From contig RPGQ01000002.1 in the NCBI GenBank assembly GCA_004193595.1, forward strand, positions 1-63,870: a DNA stretch of 63,870 nucleotides, given 5' to 3'. The position numbers and the translations under genes were made by a program. Shown here one piece after another: positions 1 to 10,680 of this stretch (positions within the stretch are counted from its first letter, which is position 1; every line of letters begins with the position of its first letter). The stretch is from Desulfobacteraceae bacterium Eth-SRB2. GTDB lineage: Bacteria > Desulfobacterota > Desulfobacteria > Desulfobacterales > UBA11574. Under the pieces are notes generated by a model. It did not search any database and was not told the origin of the DNA. It worked only from the letters and a program-made list of their open reading frames with translations.

Positions 1-67
1 ACCAATTGAAATCTTTGCTATTAGAATAAAATACATCAAGAAAAGTTTCAATATAAAAGCTCTTTAG

Positions 68-667
68 GAAGAAAATACACCACTTTCAAACCGCCAGTCT
101 ATAGGTAGTTTCAGACTGGCGCTGACAAATAGTGCATCTAATGGAGATGAGTACTGGATAGATGATGTGGTGCTGTTCAAAGAGGATTCAAGCCCACCAC
201 CACCAGCTACAGATATCGTGATGAACCCCGGTTTTGAGGATGGTAAAACCTGGTGGGATTTTTATACCAATGGGGACGGGAGCTTCATGGTGTCCAGCCC
301 CGGTTATAACAGTACCAATGCAGCAAAAGTTACAACTGTTACCGGTGGCACCAATGTCCAGCTCTATCAACATGGTATACCCCTGGATCCCAACACGGAC
401 TATCAACTCAGCTTCAATGCTTACTCCAATACAGGTCACGGGTTGGACGTTTCAATTTTTAAACATGATTCACCATATACAAATTATGGGTTATCCCATC
501 AACAGGTCAATCTCACCACGAGTTGGCAGACCTACACGGTAAACTTCAGAACCAAGAATTTTAGTTCACCGGTTGATGATGCACGATTGATGTTCTGGTT
601 TGCCGATGATGCAGCACCCGGGGATATATTCTGGACAGATAATGTGGTTATGACTCCATTGAATTAA
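68..667 (+). pseudogene. C-terminal fragment of a secreted carbohydrate-binding (CBM4/9-like) protein
   Basis: The frame is open from base 68, just after a TAG at 65-67, to the TAA at 665-667. The first residues already lie inside a domain: the text around 128-166 reads as the end of a CBM4/9-like beta-sandwich (NGDEYWIDDVV). A proline linker and a second, complete CBM4/9-like domain follow (about 215-660; NPGFEDG at its start, FWTDNVV at its end). A GTG at 167 could start a short protein, but it falls within the first domain's last strand. No signal peptide or catalytic domain remains, and bases 1-67 are AT-rich without coding character. I read this as the 3' remnant of a larger exported gene. 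A separately translated short protein is less likely. Confidence 0.5.
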
Positions 668-740
668 CAGGTGGGTTTATTTAAATTAGGTACGATCAAA
701 TCGTGGTCGACACATTTTTTAAAATATTTCTAAATTCAAA

Positions 741-766
741 AGGCAGGGTCTTTGACCCTGCTTTTC
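741..766 (+). terminator. Rho-independent terminator after the CBM fragment
   Basis: GCAGGGTC, a three-base loop, GACCCTGC and a T-run form a perfect 8-bp stem 75 bases after the stop at 667. Confidence 0.75.
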
Positions 767-858
767 AATTTTTGCAGGTTGTGATCACTGCTATCTTTTT
801 GCCTATAAATGGGTTCAGAGTTTGTGATATCGAAATCCGTGCGTCTTTTGGCTGATTT

Positions 859-936
859 TTTTGCATTTTTGTAAAAAATACGATATATGCAATTTAAATT
901 GAGGTTCTTGAACCTGCACTTTTGGCAAGATATCTT
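859..936. repeat. 78-bp dispersed repeat, copy 1
   Basis: Nearly identical to 9419-9494. Both share GTAAAAAATACGATATATGC, a following AATTTAAATTGAGG and a TTGAACCTGCACTTTT tail. Both copies lie in non-coding DNA of the secreted-protein region. Confidence 0.75.
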
Positions 937-1316
937 GAAGAAAATATATTTTTCTTGCCATTGAAACACTGCATTCACTACCACCACAAAGTTATACATC
1001 TCAATTTGAATTGCTGCACAATATTATGTAAATATTGTAATAAATTTTATGTAATCTATCCCACAATTACATAGATTTTTTTTAAATAATACTAAAGATT
1101 TTTAAATAATAATTAGCATAACCAATTGATATATATTCTATTTCAATATAGTTGTCTGTTTTTGTATGATTTTTGCATATTTTGTAAGAAAATTTTTCGG
1201 ACAGGAAATGGATTCTTGTTTTAAGTATCATTGACTTTGCCGGGTGCAGAAATGAAGGAAATCCTAAAATACTCCCTACCTTGCCCCAAATGGGGCTATA
1301 TAATTCGAGCTTAAAT

Positions 1317-1402
1317 AATCACCAATCAAAGCCAAACCTGCCCTGAGACAGGGATGGAAAACCACGGGTCCAATTCAGATGAAACAGTCAGCTGTCAAGG
1401 CT
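1317..1402 (+). ncRNA. Probable cyclic-di-GMP-I (GEMM) riboswitch
   Basis: The order of conserved blocks fits the GEMM-I aptamer: a TCACCAATCAAAGCC left strand, AAACC, a first hairpin closed by CCCTGAGACAGGG, the GGAAAACC block in place of the usual GCAAAGCC, a second helix starting ACGGGTCC, and a right-hand GTCAGCTG segment. Aligned from memory with the Vibrio Vc2 aptamer, the ligand-contacting guanine (G20) is kept, which favours c-di-GMP over cGAMP. The G21-C46 pair appears swapped to C-G, a covariation. It sits 90 bases before the start of a large secreted protease gene. A covariance-model search would settle it. Confidence 0.6.
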
Positions 1403-1460
1403 TACGTATTAAAGTTTTGCGACACTCTGAGACGACCACTCGACTTTTTCGATCTGTTTG

Positions 1461-1487
1461 CTTCCTAATTGTTCGGGTTAGGAGTAA
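1461..1487 (+). promoter_or_regulatory. Hairpin covering the protease ribosome binding site
   Basis: CTTCCTAA and TTAGGAG can pair around a TTGTTCGGG loop. The 3' arm contains the GGAG Shine-Dalgarno (1481-1484) of the ATG at 1492. Placed between the riboswitch and the start codon, it would be the expression platform for translational control. Confidence 0.5.
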
Positions 1488-1491
1488 GAAA

Positions 1492-4400
1492 ATGAAAAAG
1501 TTTATATCTAACCATAAGCTTATAGGTTCACTAAAGTGGGGATTTTTCTTGGGGGTGGTCGCTATTTTTATAATATCCCCACTTTGTTCTGATGCAATAG
1601 ATGAAATACCTGCTGATTCCTTGTTTGCTAATGATCTATGTATAGAAAAAGATACCCTAATAAAAGATCCTGCTACAGGACAAAAGATCCCTTTTTCTCA
1701 ACTCAAATCCGGAAATCCCAAGCTATCTTCTTCCCTGAATCAGTTGCTGTCTGCTTACCAATTTGGGGGCGAACCACGAATGAACGCCCTTGCCAAAGAA
1801 AAAAGTATAAAATTAAATAAAGATTTAATCCAGGTCGTAATTGAAGTAACCGCAGATACCCGTCAACCCTTAGCCCAAGAGATACTTGAAGACCTGAAAT
1901 TAAGAATCCTTGAGGTCGGCGGGGAGTTTGAACTAGATTTCAATAATCTCTTACAGGTGTTACTTCCGGTACATGCTTTAGAAGAGGTTGCAAACTGGCC
2001 GGAGATAAAATTTATCAGGGAGCCTTTTCGTCCTCACCCCATCAAGAACGGCCCGGCAACCGGAGACCAATCCAAGGCGGGTGTTTTCAAGTTATATTCT
2101 TCAATTCAAGCAGATGAAGGTAACGAGGCTGAAATTCCAATAGAGTCTTTTCAAAAAAAATTCTCCGAAGATCCCACTAAACAACAAGGATGCCCAATTG
2201 AAGTTCAAGCCCTAAAAGATTCCTTTGATAATACAATCTGCCTTAAAAAAAAAATTGAAAAATTTTCTCCCGATCCGTCAAGTTATGAGCAAATTCCTGA
2301 TGAAAAGCAAAGAGACAATGAAAATTCTTTAGAGGAAGACAGATACCTGAAAGGGGAGACGCTTGTCAGCGCACAGGCCTACTCAGAAGTTTGGTTTTGC
2401 CTGGAGTATAACTGTTCCAGCGTTACGGTAACATTTGGGGGGCGAACTCATTCTTTAACACTTAAATGTTCCAATCCAATAGGTTTTGGAAATGTACCCG
2501 ATGGCACTTACTCATATTATGCATCTGGATGTGGGGTTAATTGGGGGGGCACTATTACGGTCTCAGGAGCTAATCAACGAAAAATTTTATGCCCCCCCCC
2601 AAATGATTCCGATTGTTGTCCCAATGGTTGTGGTGACGGAGGTAGTCATTTATGTGGACAGTGTGGTGAATTAACGACACCGAACCTTACGCCCTATAAG
2701 CCATCAGGCTGGTCGGATAAAATTGTAGTTTCAACCAATTCAGGGGATCATTTAGACGACAGTCCCTTATATGATACAGACACACTCTATATCGATTTTG
2801 CTGTGGATAACGACGGTACTGCACCCACGGATCAAACTTATTATATCGCGCTATACATCGATGATGTGATAAAGCTTGCTCTACATAAAGATCCACCTCA
2901 TTCTCCTGGCCTCTATGGAAAGATTGAGGACTATCTGATCGGCTCATTATCTGCAGGAACACACACCATTAAATTAGTTGCGGATTACGATAATCGAATT
3001 GCCGAGAGCAATGAAACAGATAATGAATATACCAAGACTATTACGGTCCTATACGACCCATCCAACCAGCCGGTCACCAGTGAAGGCGTAAGTCTGATAG
3101 GAGCAGACAAGTGGCAGGATGACGGCTATACCGGAGAAGGCATAAAGATAGCCATTATTGACGGGGGTTTTAAAAACTATAGCTCCCTTTTAGGGAGAGA
3201 GCTTCCCGGTTCTGTAACTACGAAGTTCTATGGAAGTGATGAAGATGTTAACGGGAGTGAACATGGTACTGCCTGTGCGGAAATCATTTATGATATTGCC
3301 CCGGATGCTCAGTTTTTTTTAACTCAACCTCGAACAGAAGTCGAATTAGGGAATGCAGTCAATTGGTGCATAGGTCAAGGGGTACAAATAATAAGTTATT
3401 CAATAGGTTGGAGTATCAATTCCGGCCCCTTGGATGGCACAGGCCCTATCAACGATACGGTTAATCAAGCAGTGAACCACGGTATCACCTGGGTCAATTC
3501 TTCCGGAAATTATGCAAAAGCCCATTGGGGTGGGGATTTTTATGATCCCGATGGTGATGGATTTGCTAATTTCAGCGGAACGGATAAAACGAATAATTTC
3601 TTGACTGCTGGAGGTAAGAATGTGGCAATAGGGATGAACTGGGATGATCCCTGGGGATCGTCAAGTAATGATTATGATCTTTATGTTTATGATCTTTCTG
3701 ATCCTTCTAACCCTGTAGCTTTTGGTGCTAACATTCAGGATGGCGATGATAACCCTGGTGAGTTTCTTAATTTCACTCCTCAATCAGGGGCCTCTTATGG
3801 TTTCGCAATAAATAAAAAAAGCGGAATTTCTAAAAATATTCATGTTACATTAAACTCACAAAATCCTTTACAATATCAGGTCCCGGCAACCAGCATTTTA
3901 ATTCCGGCCGATAATCCCAATGTTATTACTGTTGGGGCGGTTGCTTGGAATACCCCTTCTGAAATAGAGGATTTCAGCTCCCAGGGTCCTACTACGGATG
4001 GAAGAATCAAGCCCGACCTTGTGGCTCCTGATAAAGTATCAACCTCCAGTTTTACATATGGTGCTTATCCCGGAGGTTTTCCGGGCACTTCTGCTTCCTG
4101 TCCCCATGTGGCAGGTGCCTGTGCTTTGGTTAAACAAGCCTGTCCGGCCTGGTCACACAGTCAGATAAAAAATTACCTAGAGCAGAATGCAGCTGATTTG
4201 GGCACAACTGGAAAAGATAATATTTACGGAAGCGGCTTAATTAACCTCCCAGCCCTCCCACCTTCCTGTTCTTTTAAAAATCTTTATTTTCCTCATATCG
4301 CCAGTAACAGCACATGGGAAACCGAAATTTGTGTTATCAATACCAGTGCTGTACAGAGTCTGACTGGTAATTTGAGAGCCTATAATGATTCAGGCCAGGA

Positions 4401-5514
4401 GGTTTCTTCAACACCGGTTATTTTAGCCGCCAATGCAAGAAGACAGATTGTTATTGGCGATGAGCTCCCCAATCCGAGTGGTATTGGATATATCATTTTT
4501 GAGTCAGATTCAGAAAATGTCTGCGGATATACCAAGTTTTATATTGAAGGAAAATATCGAGTGGCTGTTCCAGCGGTTTCAGATATTAACACCGGAGACA
4601 TATACCTGTCCCACATCGCATCCAATACAAGCTGGTGGACAGGGGTTAGTCTTCTCAACACCACTTCATCATCTAAACAATTAACCATTGAATTTGATAA
4701 TGGGACCACAAAACCCATAACGATTGCGGCCAAAGCACATCAGGCGTTCACTATCAATAGTTTATTTGGTGGTGTATTGCAGCCAAATATTAACTCTGCG
4801 GTAATTAAAAATGGAAGCGGCATTGTGGGTCTTGAATTATTTGGCAGTTCTGATAGCAGCGGAGATAATTATCTGAGCGGTATTCTTTTAAAGGATAATA
4901 CCACAACCCATATCTATTACCCGCATATTGCAAGCAATTCGACCTGGTGGACAGGCATTGTTGCATATAATCCTGCTGTCACATCCTGTACCCTTACGAT
5001 TACCCCTTTCAGCGAAGACGGCACATCATTAACGCCTCAAACAATAACCCTTGCTGGAAAAGAAAAATATATTGGTACGGCACAGAGCTTATATTTTCCG
5101 GATGGAACCGCCTGGTTCAGAATCGTAGCCTCAAACCCAATTACCGGGTTTGAACTTTTCGGTACTACCGATGGAAACCAACTCGGGGGGTATACGGGTG
5201 TTGGCATTAGCGGCACAGATGGTGTGTTTGCCAAAACTGAAAAAGATGGCTGGACCGGGATTGCCTTTGTAAATATCGAGAACGCTCCGGCTATCGTTGC
5301 AATGACGGCCTACAATGACAGTGGCAATGTAATCGCAACTGAATCTCTCAATATAGCTGCTTATGAGAAAGTAGTGAATGTGGCGCCAAATTTGTTTTCT
5401 CAGGATATTAGCAATACCACCTACATTGGTTACTCATCGGACGGAGAGGTAGTCGGTTTTCAGCTGAATGGTTCGTCTGATAATATGATGTTGGATGCTC
5501 TGCCTGGAATGTAA
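1492..5514 (+). CDS. Secreted subtilisin-like (S8) serine protease with CARDB and C-terminal repeat module
   Basis: 1340 residues from the ATG at 1492, which has GGAG seven bases upstream. An in-frame ATG at 1354 lies inside the riboswitch and is rejected. A basic N-terminus and hydrophobic segment (about 15-32) form a signal peptide. A propeptide-like region is followed by a Cys-rich stretch (about 335-400), a CARDB domain (about 400-520) and an S8 peptidase domain (about 535-915). The S8 catalytic residues are visible: Asp in IIDGGF (about 556), His in SEHGTA (about 591), oxyanion Asn in SSGN and Ser in GTSAS (about 867). Residues from about 932 to the end are four repeats with the pattern YxxHIASNxxWxTxI, shared with the next gene. 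Likely exported; the gsp system at 51.7-63.7 kb is a candidate route. Substrate unknown. Confidence 0.85.
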   Translation: MKKFISNHKLIGSLKWGFFLGVVAIFIISPLCSDAIDEIPADSLFANDLCIEKDTLIKDPATGQKIPFSQLKSGNPKLSSSLNQLLSAYQFGGEPRMNALAKEKSIKLNKDLIQVVIEVTADTRQPLAQEILEDLKLRILEVGGEFELDFNNLLQVLLPVHALEEVANWPEIKFIREPFRPHPIKNGPATGDQSKAGVFKLYSSIQADEGNEAEIPIESFQKKFSEDPTKQQGCPIEVQALKDSFDNTICLKKKIEKFSPDPSSYEQIPDEKQRDNENSLEEDRYLKGETLVSAQAYSEVWFCLEYNCSSVTVTFGGRTHSLTLKCSNPIGFGNVPDGTYSYYASGCGVNWGGTITVSGANQRKILCPPPNDSDCCPNGCGDGGSHLCGQCGELTTPNLTPYKPSGWSDKIVVSTNSGDHLDDSPLYDTDTLYIDFAVDNDGTAPTDQTYYIALYIDDVIKLALHKDPPHSPGLYGKIEDYLIGSLSAGTHTIKLVADYDNRIAESNETDNEYTKTITVLYDPSNQPVTSEGVSLIGADKWQDDGYTGEGIKIAIIDGGFKNYSSLLGRELPGSVTTKFYGSDEDVNGSEHGTACAEIIYDIAPDAQFFLTQPRTEVELGNAVNWCIGQGVQIISYSIGWSINSGPLDGTGPINDTVNQAVNHGITWVNSSGNYAKAHWGGDFYDPDGDGFANFSGTDKTNNFLTAGGKNVAIGMNWDDPWGSSSNDYDLYVYDLSDPSNPVAFGANIQDGDDNPGEFLNFTPQSGASYGFAINKKSGISKNIHVTLNSQNPLQYQVPATSILIPADNPNVITVGAVAWNTPSEIEDFSSQGPTTDGRIKPDLVAPDKVSTSSFTYGAYPGGFPGTSASCPHVAGACALVKQACPAWSHSQIKNYLEQNAADLGTTGKDNIYGSGLINLPALPPSCSFKNLYFPHIASNSTWETEICVINTSAVQSLTGNLRAYNDSGQEVSSTPVILAANARRQIVIGDELPNPSGIGYIIFESDSENVCGYTKFYIEGKYRVAVPAVSDINTGDIYLSHIASNTSWWTGVSLLNTTSSSKQLTIEFDNGTTKPITIAAKAHQAFTINSLFGGVLQPNINSAVIKNGSGIVGLELFGSSDSSGDNYLSGILLKDNTTTHIYYPHIASNSTWWTGIVAYNPAVTSCTLTITPFSEDGTSLTPQTITLAGKEKYIGTAQSLYFPDGTAWFRIVASNPITGFELFGTTDGNQLGGYTGVGISGTDGVFAKTEKDGWTGIAFVNIENAPAIVAMTAYNDSGNVIATESLNIAAYEKVVNVAPNLFSQDISNTTYIGYSSDGEVVGFQLNGSSDNMMLDALPGM

Positions 5515-5670
5515 TGAGCAGAACTGTTCGTAAAAGGCAGGGTCATATATTTGGCTTTGCCTTTTTCATTTTCGGTATCCACATGTTACGATTTCAGTAA
5601 TCAACAAAATTGCATATGAGCTGTCTTTGGTCTTGAAAAATTGAAGCCATTAAATTAAGATTACACGTTT
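4285..5670 (+). repeat. 1.4-kb duplicated block, copy 1 (C-terminal module plus 3' flank)
   Basis: The 3' third of the protease gene, its terminator and about 100 bases of downstream non-coding DNA recur at 7916-9303 with very high identity. The downstream non-coding part is almost unchanged, so this is a recent duplication or gene conversion. Confidence 0.85.
5533..5566 (+). terminator. Terminator after the protease gene
   Basis: AAAGGCA and TGCCTTT arms around a loop, ending in a T-run, about 20 bases after the stop. The same structure follows the next gene. Confidence 0.65.
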
Positions 5671-5941
5671 GAAAAAATTTGTGTTCTATTAGAAAATTAA
5701 GCAGCGACTTCATGGTCAATATCTCGTTAATAAAAGAGCTATCAACTACCTAATATTGTTTTTAATATCGCCCAAGTCAAGACATGGGACACAATAACGT
5801 TGCCATGAAGCCTGTGAAGATACACGCCCAGATGCTAAAAAACCACTAAGCGAAGGAAAGTATCACTTTGTACTATATCTCTGTTAGAAATTTCCATATA
5901 CATTATTTTTTATTTATTCATAAATTATGGGAGCATTCGCT
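5567..5941. other. Intergenic region between the two secreted-protein genes
   Basis: The first 100 bases belong to the duplicated block. The rest is AT-rich and probably holds the promoter of the next gene. No gene or recognisable RNA is seen. Confidence 0.4.
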
Positions 5942-8900
5942 ATGAAGATAAGCAGAAATATATTTAATGTTGTCCTGTTTACTTTACTTTTCAAATGTTT
6001 CTCACTTTCTGCCTTTGCTCAAATAACCATATGGGCCAATAGTGGCGAGGACAAAGTTACAAGAGATGAATTGCGGGCCACCACTAGTTCCACGGCAGTG
6101 ATTAACAGCATTTGGAACGGTAGTAAGATTACCATCTTTGGCGCAAAAAATGAAGTTGTGGCATTCAACTTGGTATTGGAATCACCAACTTCGGCGGCCA
6201 GCAACGTCACCGTTGCATTCAACAGCCTATCCGGCCCCGGTGGATCAACCATCACATCCACAGCTGCAACCGGAAACGGCGTTTTCAATTGGGTGAATCG
6301 TAACATTGAGCTATTTTACGTTCGGTACTTAGAGATTAAGGGCGTGAGCACGGATATCTTCTTTTCAGGATTTAACTATGATGAACGACATATTCCGGAA
6401 AGGTTACGCCGCCCCTGGACCGGTGAGGGAGACGGAACAGGGACCTGGGAAGACCGGCCTGATCACAATAAATTCTATCCCGATATTGCCGTCCCACTGG
6501 AATTGGTAAACAAATTTAATATTACCGCCGGTCAGAACCAAAGCATATGGGTGGATATTTATATACCCAAAACCGCTCCGACCGGTCTTTTCACCGGCAC
6601 GATCGTCATAAGTGAAAACGGCGTCCAAATTGCGGAAGTGCCGGCAGAGCTGACCGTAAAAAATTTCTCCCTTCCTGACCTACCCACCGCCCGTACCATG
6701 CTCGCTTACAGCCATGAAAATATCAACGAGCGGTATCTTGGCAACAGCTATCCTGAGGCGGATACACCCGAATATACGCAATCCCTTGCATTGATAGACA
6801 CCCACTTTCAACTTGCGCACCGTCACAGGATTTCACTCATAAACAGCTATACCGAAATCGAACGAATGGATGACGCATGGACATCCCGCCTGACCGGTTC
6901 TCTATTCACCTCACAAATGGGCTACGCCGGACCCGGCGTGGGCGTCGGCAACAACGTCTACTCCATCGGAACTTATTCAAGCTGGACATGGTCTGATGGC
7001 ACAAAGGCAGATATGTGGACGAATACAAACGCCTGGGTAGACTGGTTTGATTCCCAGGCCTTTACAACCCCCACCGATTATTTTCTGTATCTGATTGATG
7101 AGTCTTTTGAATTTGATCAAACAGAACAATGGGCTCAATGGATAAATTCAAATCCCGGTCCTGGAAAACGCCTTATGTCCCTGGCTACTCTCGGACTTCC
7201 AGATGCCGTTAACAGCACGCCGTCGCTGGATATACCCACGGCCTGGGTCCAAATGGCCATTACCGATCAATGGCAGAATGCGGCGAACAGCATAAAAGCG
7301 GATCCTAATAAGCGGCTTTATCTATATAATGGTGGCCGTCCCGGATCAGGCACCTTTGCCATTGAAGATGAAGGTATCTCTCCGAGAGTCATTGCCTGGA
7401 CCCATTATAAAATGAAAGCCGACCGCTGGTTTTACTGGGAATCAACCTATTATAACAATTATCAGGCTGGGGAGGGCGAAACCAATGTTTTTCAAAAAGC
7501 GCAGACTTATGGCTACCTGGACCGCATGGACGAATCCTTGGGCGAAACCGGCTGGAATTATCTTAATGGCGACGGTGTTCTTTTTTATCCCGGTACCGAC
7601 ACACAGTATCCCGGTGACAGTTATGGTGTGAACGGTCCGTTTGCTTCGCTTCGCCTCAAGCATTGGCGGCGTGGACTACAGGATTTTGAATATTTGACGA
7701 TGGCTGCAGCTATTAATCCAGAACAAGTATCTCAAATTGTTAATAAAATGGTCCCTAAAGTCGCCTGGGAAGTCAGCGTGTCTGATCCTGAAGACCCCAC
7801 CTGGGCCGAGACAGATATCAGCTGGTCCACAGAGTCAGAAGTTTGGGAGAAAGCGCGGAAGGATCTGGCCGACATAATAACTCGAGGTTCTAAAAATGAT
7901 ACTTTAACAAAATTGTATTTTCCTCATATCGCCAGTAACAGCACGTGGGAAACCGAAATCTGTGTTATCAATACCAGTGCTGTACAGAGTCTGAGTGGTG
8001 ATTTGAAAGCCTATAATAATTCAGGCCAGGAGGTTTCCTCAACAGCGGTTATGTTAACCGCCCATGCCCGAAGACAGATTGTTGTTGGCGATGAACTTCC
8101 CAATCCGAGTGGTATTGGATATATTATTTTTGAGTCTGATTCAGAAAATGCCTGTGGATATACAAAGTTTTATATTGAAGGAACATATCGAGTAGCCATC
8201 CCGGCAGTTTCAGATATTAACGCCGGAGACATATACATGTCCCACATCGCATCCAATACAAGCTGGTGGACAGGGGTTAGTCTTCTCAACACCACTTCAT
8301 CCTCTAAAGAATTAACCGTTGAATTCGATAATGGGACCACAAAACCCATAACGATTGCGGCCAAAGAACATCAGGCGTTCACTATCAATAGTTTATTTGG
8401 TGGTGTATTGCAGCCAAATATTAACTCTGCGGTGATAAAGAATGGAAGCGGCATTGTGGGTCTTGAATTATTTGGCAGTTCTGATAGCAGCGGAGATAAT
8501 TATCTGAGCGGTATTCTTTTAAAGGATAATACCACAACCCATATCTATTACCCGCATATTGCAAGCAATTCGACCTGGTGGACAGGCATTGTTGCATATA
8601 ATCCTTCGATAACATCCTGTAACCTTAACATTACACCTTTCAGAGATGACGGCACATCATTAACACCTCAAACGATTTTTCTTGCCGGGCAAGAAAAATA
8701 TATTGGTACGGTACAGAGCTTAAATTTCCCGGATGGAACCGCCTGGTTCAGAATCGTAGCCACAAGCCCTATTACCGGGTTTGAATTGTTCGGCACTAAC
8801 GATGGAAACCAATTAGGGGGGTATACGGGTGTTGGCATTAGCGGCACAGATGGTGTGTTTGCCAAAACTGAAAAAGATGGCTGGACCGGGATTGCCTTTG

Positions 8901-9145
8901 TTAATATCGAGAGTTCTCCGGCTACTGTTACAATGACGGCTTACGATGACAGCGGCAATGTAATAGCAACTGAATCTCTCAATATCAATGCTTATGAGAA
9001 AGTAGTGAATGTGGCTTCAAATTTGTTTTCTCAGGATATTAGCAATGCCACCTACATTAGTTACTCATCGAGCGGAGAGGTAGTCGGTTTTCAGCTGAAT
9101 GGTTCGTCTGATAATATGATGTTGGATGCGCTGCCTGGAATGTAA
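5942..9145 (+). CDS. Secreted GH123-like (DUF4091) glycoside hydrolase with C-terminal repeat module
   Basis: 1067 residues from the ATG at 5942. The GGGAG at 5929-5933 fits this start better than the ATG at 5927, which it overlaps. A signal peptide ends near residue 26 (SAFA). An N-terminal beta domain (about 27-235) precedes a barrel-like catalytic region (about 240-640). It carries YLIDESF with an adjacent Asp-Glu pair (386-387), as in GH123 beta-N-acetylgalactosaminidases, and the DUF4091 signature [10 protein letters not shown] (about 542) followed by [16 protein letters not shown]. Residues from about 658 on are the four-repeat module also found in the upstream protease. Probably an exported glycan-active enzyme; the exact sugar cannot be read from sequence. 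Confidence 0.75.
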   Translation: MKISRNIFNVVLFTLLFKCFSLSAFAQITIWANSGEDKVTRDELRATTSSTAVINSIWNGSKITIFGAKNEVVAFNLVLESPTSAASNVTVAFNSLSGPGGSTITSTAATGNGVFNWVNRNIELFYVRYLEIKGVSTDIFFSGFNYDERHIPERLRRPWTGEGDGTGTWEDRPDHNKFYPDIAVPLELVNKFNITAGQNQSIWVDIYIPKTAPTGLFTGTIVISENGVQIAEVPAELTVKNFSLPDLPTARTMLAYSHENINERYLGNSYPEADTPEYTQSLALIDTHFQLAHRHRISLINSYTEIERMDDAWTSRLTGSLFTSQMGYAGPGVGVGNNVYSIGTYSSWTWSDGTKADMWTNTNAWVDWFDSQAFTTPTDYFLYLIDESFEFDQTEQWAQWINSNPGPGKRLMSLATLGLPDAVNSTPSLDIPTAWVQMAITDQWQNAANSIKADPNKRLYLYNGGRPGSGTFAIEDEGISPRVIAWTHYKMKADRWFYWESTYYNNYQAGEGETNVFQKAQTYGYLDRMDESLGETGWNYLNGDGVLFYPGTDTQYPGDSYGVNGPFASLRLKHWRRGLQDFEYLTMAAAINPEQVSQIVNKMVPKVAWEVSVSDPEDPTWAETDISWSTESEVWEKARKDLADIITRGSKNDTLTKLYFPHIASNSTWETEICVINTSAVQSLSGDLKAYNNSGQEVSSTAVMLTAHARRQIVVGDELPNPSGIGYIIFESDSENACGYTKFYIEGTYRVAIPAVSDINAGDIYMSHIASNTSWWTGVSLLNTTSSSKELTVEFDNGTTKPITIAAKEHQAFTINSLFGGVLQPNINSAVIKNGSGIVGLELFGSSDSSGDNYLSGILLKDNTTTHIYYPHIASNSTWWTGIVAYNPSITSCNLNITPFRDDGTSLTPQTIFLAGQEKYIGTVQSLNFPDGTAWFRIVATSPITGFELFGTNDGNQLGGYTGVGISGTDGVFAKTEKDGWTGIAFVNIESSPATVTMTAYDDSGNVIATESLNINAYEKVVNVASNLFSQDISNATYISYSSSGEVVGFQLNGSSDNMMLDALPGM

Positions 9146-9303
9146 TGAGTAGACCTTTTCGTGAAAGGCAGGGTCATATATTTGGCTTTGCCTTTTTCAT
9201 TTTCGGTATCCACATGTTACGATTTCAGTAATCAACAAAATTGCATATGAGCTGTCTTTGGTCTTGAAAAATTGAAGCCATTAAATCTTTAAGATTACGC
9301 TTT
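7916..9303 (+). repeat. 1.4-kb duplicated block, copy 2
   Basis: Partner of 4285-5670. Encodes the same four-repeat C-terminal module and carries the same terminator and downstream non-coding DNA. The upstream catalytic parts of the two genes are unrelated, so the block behaves as a transferable C-terminal cassette. Confidence 0.85.
9163..9196 (+). terminator. Terminator after the GH123-like gene
   Basis: GAAAGGCA and TGCCTTT arms followed by a T-run, duplicated from 5533-5566. Confidence 0.65.
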
Positions 9304-9837
9304 GAAATCCTCAATTCGAGACTTGTACTAGCTGCAATATATCTTTCCCTTGCCTAAAAACCGTGAGGTTGTATTTTTGGATATCAGAAAGGCAAATCTC
9401 ATTTTTGCTTTTTGCTTTTTTGCATTTTTGTAAAAAATACGATATATGCAATTTAAATTGAGGTGTTTGAACCTGCACTTTTTGCAAGGTATCTGTAATC
9501 AACTACTCTCATTTTTTCTATCGACTTATCCGATCAATAAATACCACATTGTATCAAATAAATATTTGAATTAACTTATAATTATCGCTTGACATGTATA
9601 TTTGGTCATAGTATGAATAGTGTTTATGAAATAAATGCGAAAAGTTAAATCTCACCTTCATCTTGATTCGATTTTCATTGCGCAGCATTTTCTGTTCTAA
9701 TGACCTCATTCTCGGTTCGTTGCTTTCTATAATATAAATATCAAGATAACAAAATTATGAATAAAATTAATATGTAATTGTGATACAAAGCTAAGCCAAT
9801 CATCGGGAGGATGGGAGAAATGTTTAGTTTATCGATG
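9197..9837. other. AT-rich intergenic region
   Basis: Starts with the tail of the duplicated block and holds the 9419-9494 repeat. The remainder is AT-rich and presumably contains the promoter for the broken gene starting at 9902. No coding sequence is supported. Confidence 0.4.
9419..9494. repeat. 78-bp dispersed repeat, copy 2
   Basis: Near-identical to 859-936, with a few substitutions in the TTGAACCTGCACTTTT part. Confidence 0.75.
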
Positions 9838-9878
9838 AAAAAAGCCGAGTTGCCTATTGAAAGGCGGCTTGGCTTTTT
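9838..9878 (+). terminator. Terminator-like hairpin in the leader of the broken gene at 9902
   Basis: AAAAAAGCC and GGCTTTTTT flank inner GCC/GGC pairing, ending in six T residues 24 bases before the ATG at 9902. The position suggests attenuation of the downstream gene. No known riboswitch was recognised in front of it. Confidence 0.45.
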
Positions 9879-9901
9879 TAATTTGAGGAGAGGAAGGGGA
9901 G

Positions 9902-9994
9902 ATGAAAAAATCAATAGTGATTTATAGTAAAATCTTACTTGTATTTACTATCTTTTTTACAATTCCATTCAAAATATTGACAGGGCTTTTCTAA
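9902..9994 (+). pseudogene. 5' remnant of an exported-protein gene (signal peptide only)
   Basis: An ATG with a strong purine-rich ribosome site (GGAGAGGAAGGGGAG just before it) opens a 30-codon frame. It encodes MKKS followed by a hydrophobic stretch, typical of a signal peptide, and then hits TAA. Unrelated sequence and the inverted duplication start shortly after, at about 10087. The most likely partner is the headless BACON-domain reading frame that resumes at about 13995. Confidence 0.5.
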
Positions 9995-10086
9995 CCTATC
10001 TACACGTGAAACCAAGAGCCTGAAAGCATTAAGTAGCGTTAGTCGTATATTTTCTTTTCTATGGCTACCGACGGTTAACAATCTGT

Positions 10087-10644
10087 GACGCCGGGTTTCA
10101 TCAATGTTTGGACCGGGTCTGCATCCCATCCCTTGTGGATGTCTGTAAATTGATCGCGGCGACACCGCAATCCTCAAACTGTTTTGCAAGGTCCACTGCC
10201 TTAACTTTTAGCCGTTTTGTCCATCCCTCGATTGCAACAAGCCCGTTTCGCGCATCAATGCCCGCCAACAATCCGGGTTGGGAACTCCTTTGCAGACGTC
10301 TTCTAGCTAAAAATTTGCTCTCTGAACGTTTGTGCCAATAATTACCCTTGAACGCCAAGATCCAGTATCAATCCAACCGTTTTTCGTTTCTGATTCCACC
10401 GCCCACCGTCTGAATATGTGTGCAGTAACACTCTCTATGATCTTCCTTATGGATTTAAGTTCTGAGGACTTTTTCAACGGTACCGTCAAGATCAATCACA
10501 TGAATAAGTTCCGCACTCTTTATCTTCCCACCTTTTTTGCCATGGCAGCAGATCATCTGAAAAATAATTTCTTCATCCATACGCCCCTGAAGAAGTCTCA
10601 CACATTTTCCATTTTTATATCAAACCGCAGGGATTATAATCATG
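10087..10644 (-). pseudogene. hisA: hisA pseudogene, 3'-truncated
   Basis: The complement begins with an ATG at 10642-10644 and the same first codons as hisA at 31923. It can be followed with frame changes to the codons near Asp-Glu-Thr-Arg of the intact gene, where homology stops at about 10087. Several frameshifts (for example around 10570, 10520 and 10300) prevent expression. Confidence 0.85.
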
Positions 10645-10680
10645 CTGTAGTATTTTCCCTTTGTGAAGGTTTTAGGTTTT

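Larger units (their letters stand above)
668..1316. other. AT-rich intergenic region
   Basis: Contains the terminator at 741-766, one copy of the repeat at 859-936, then a strongly AT-rich stretch (about 1000-1200) likely to hold the promoter for the protease gene. A GCCCC/GGGGC hairpin at 1283-1296 lies just before the riboswitch. No coding sequence is supported. Confidence 0.5.

Noticed and set aside
1354..1491. N-terminal extension of the protease gene from ATG 1354
   Set aside because: It overlaps the riboswitch and lacks a ribosome site; the ATG at 1492 has GGAG and begins a signal peptide.
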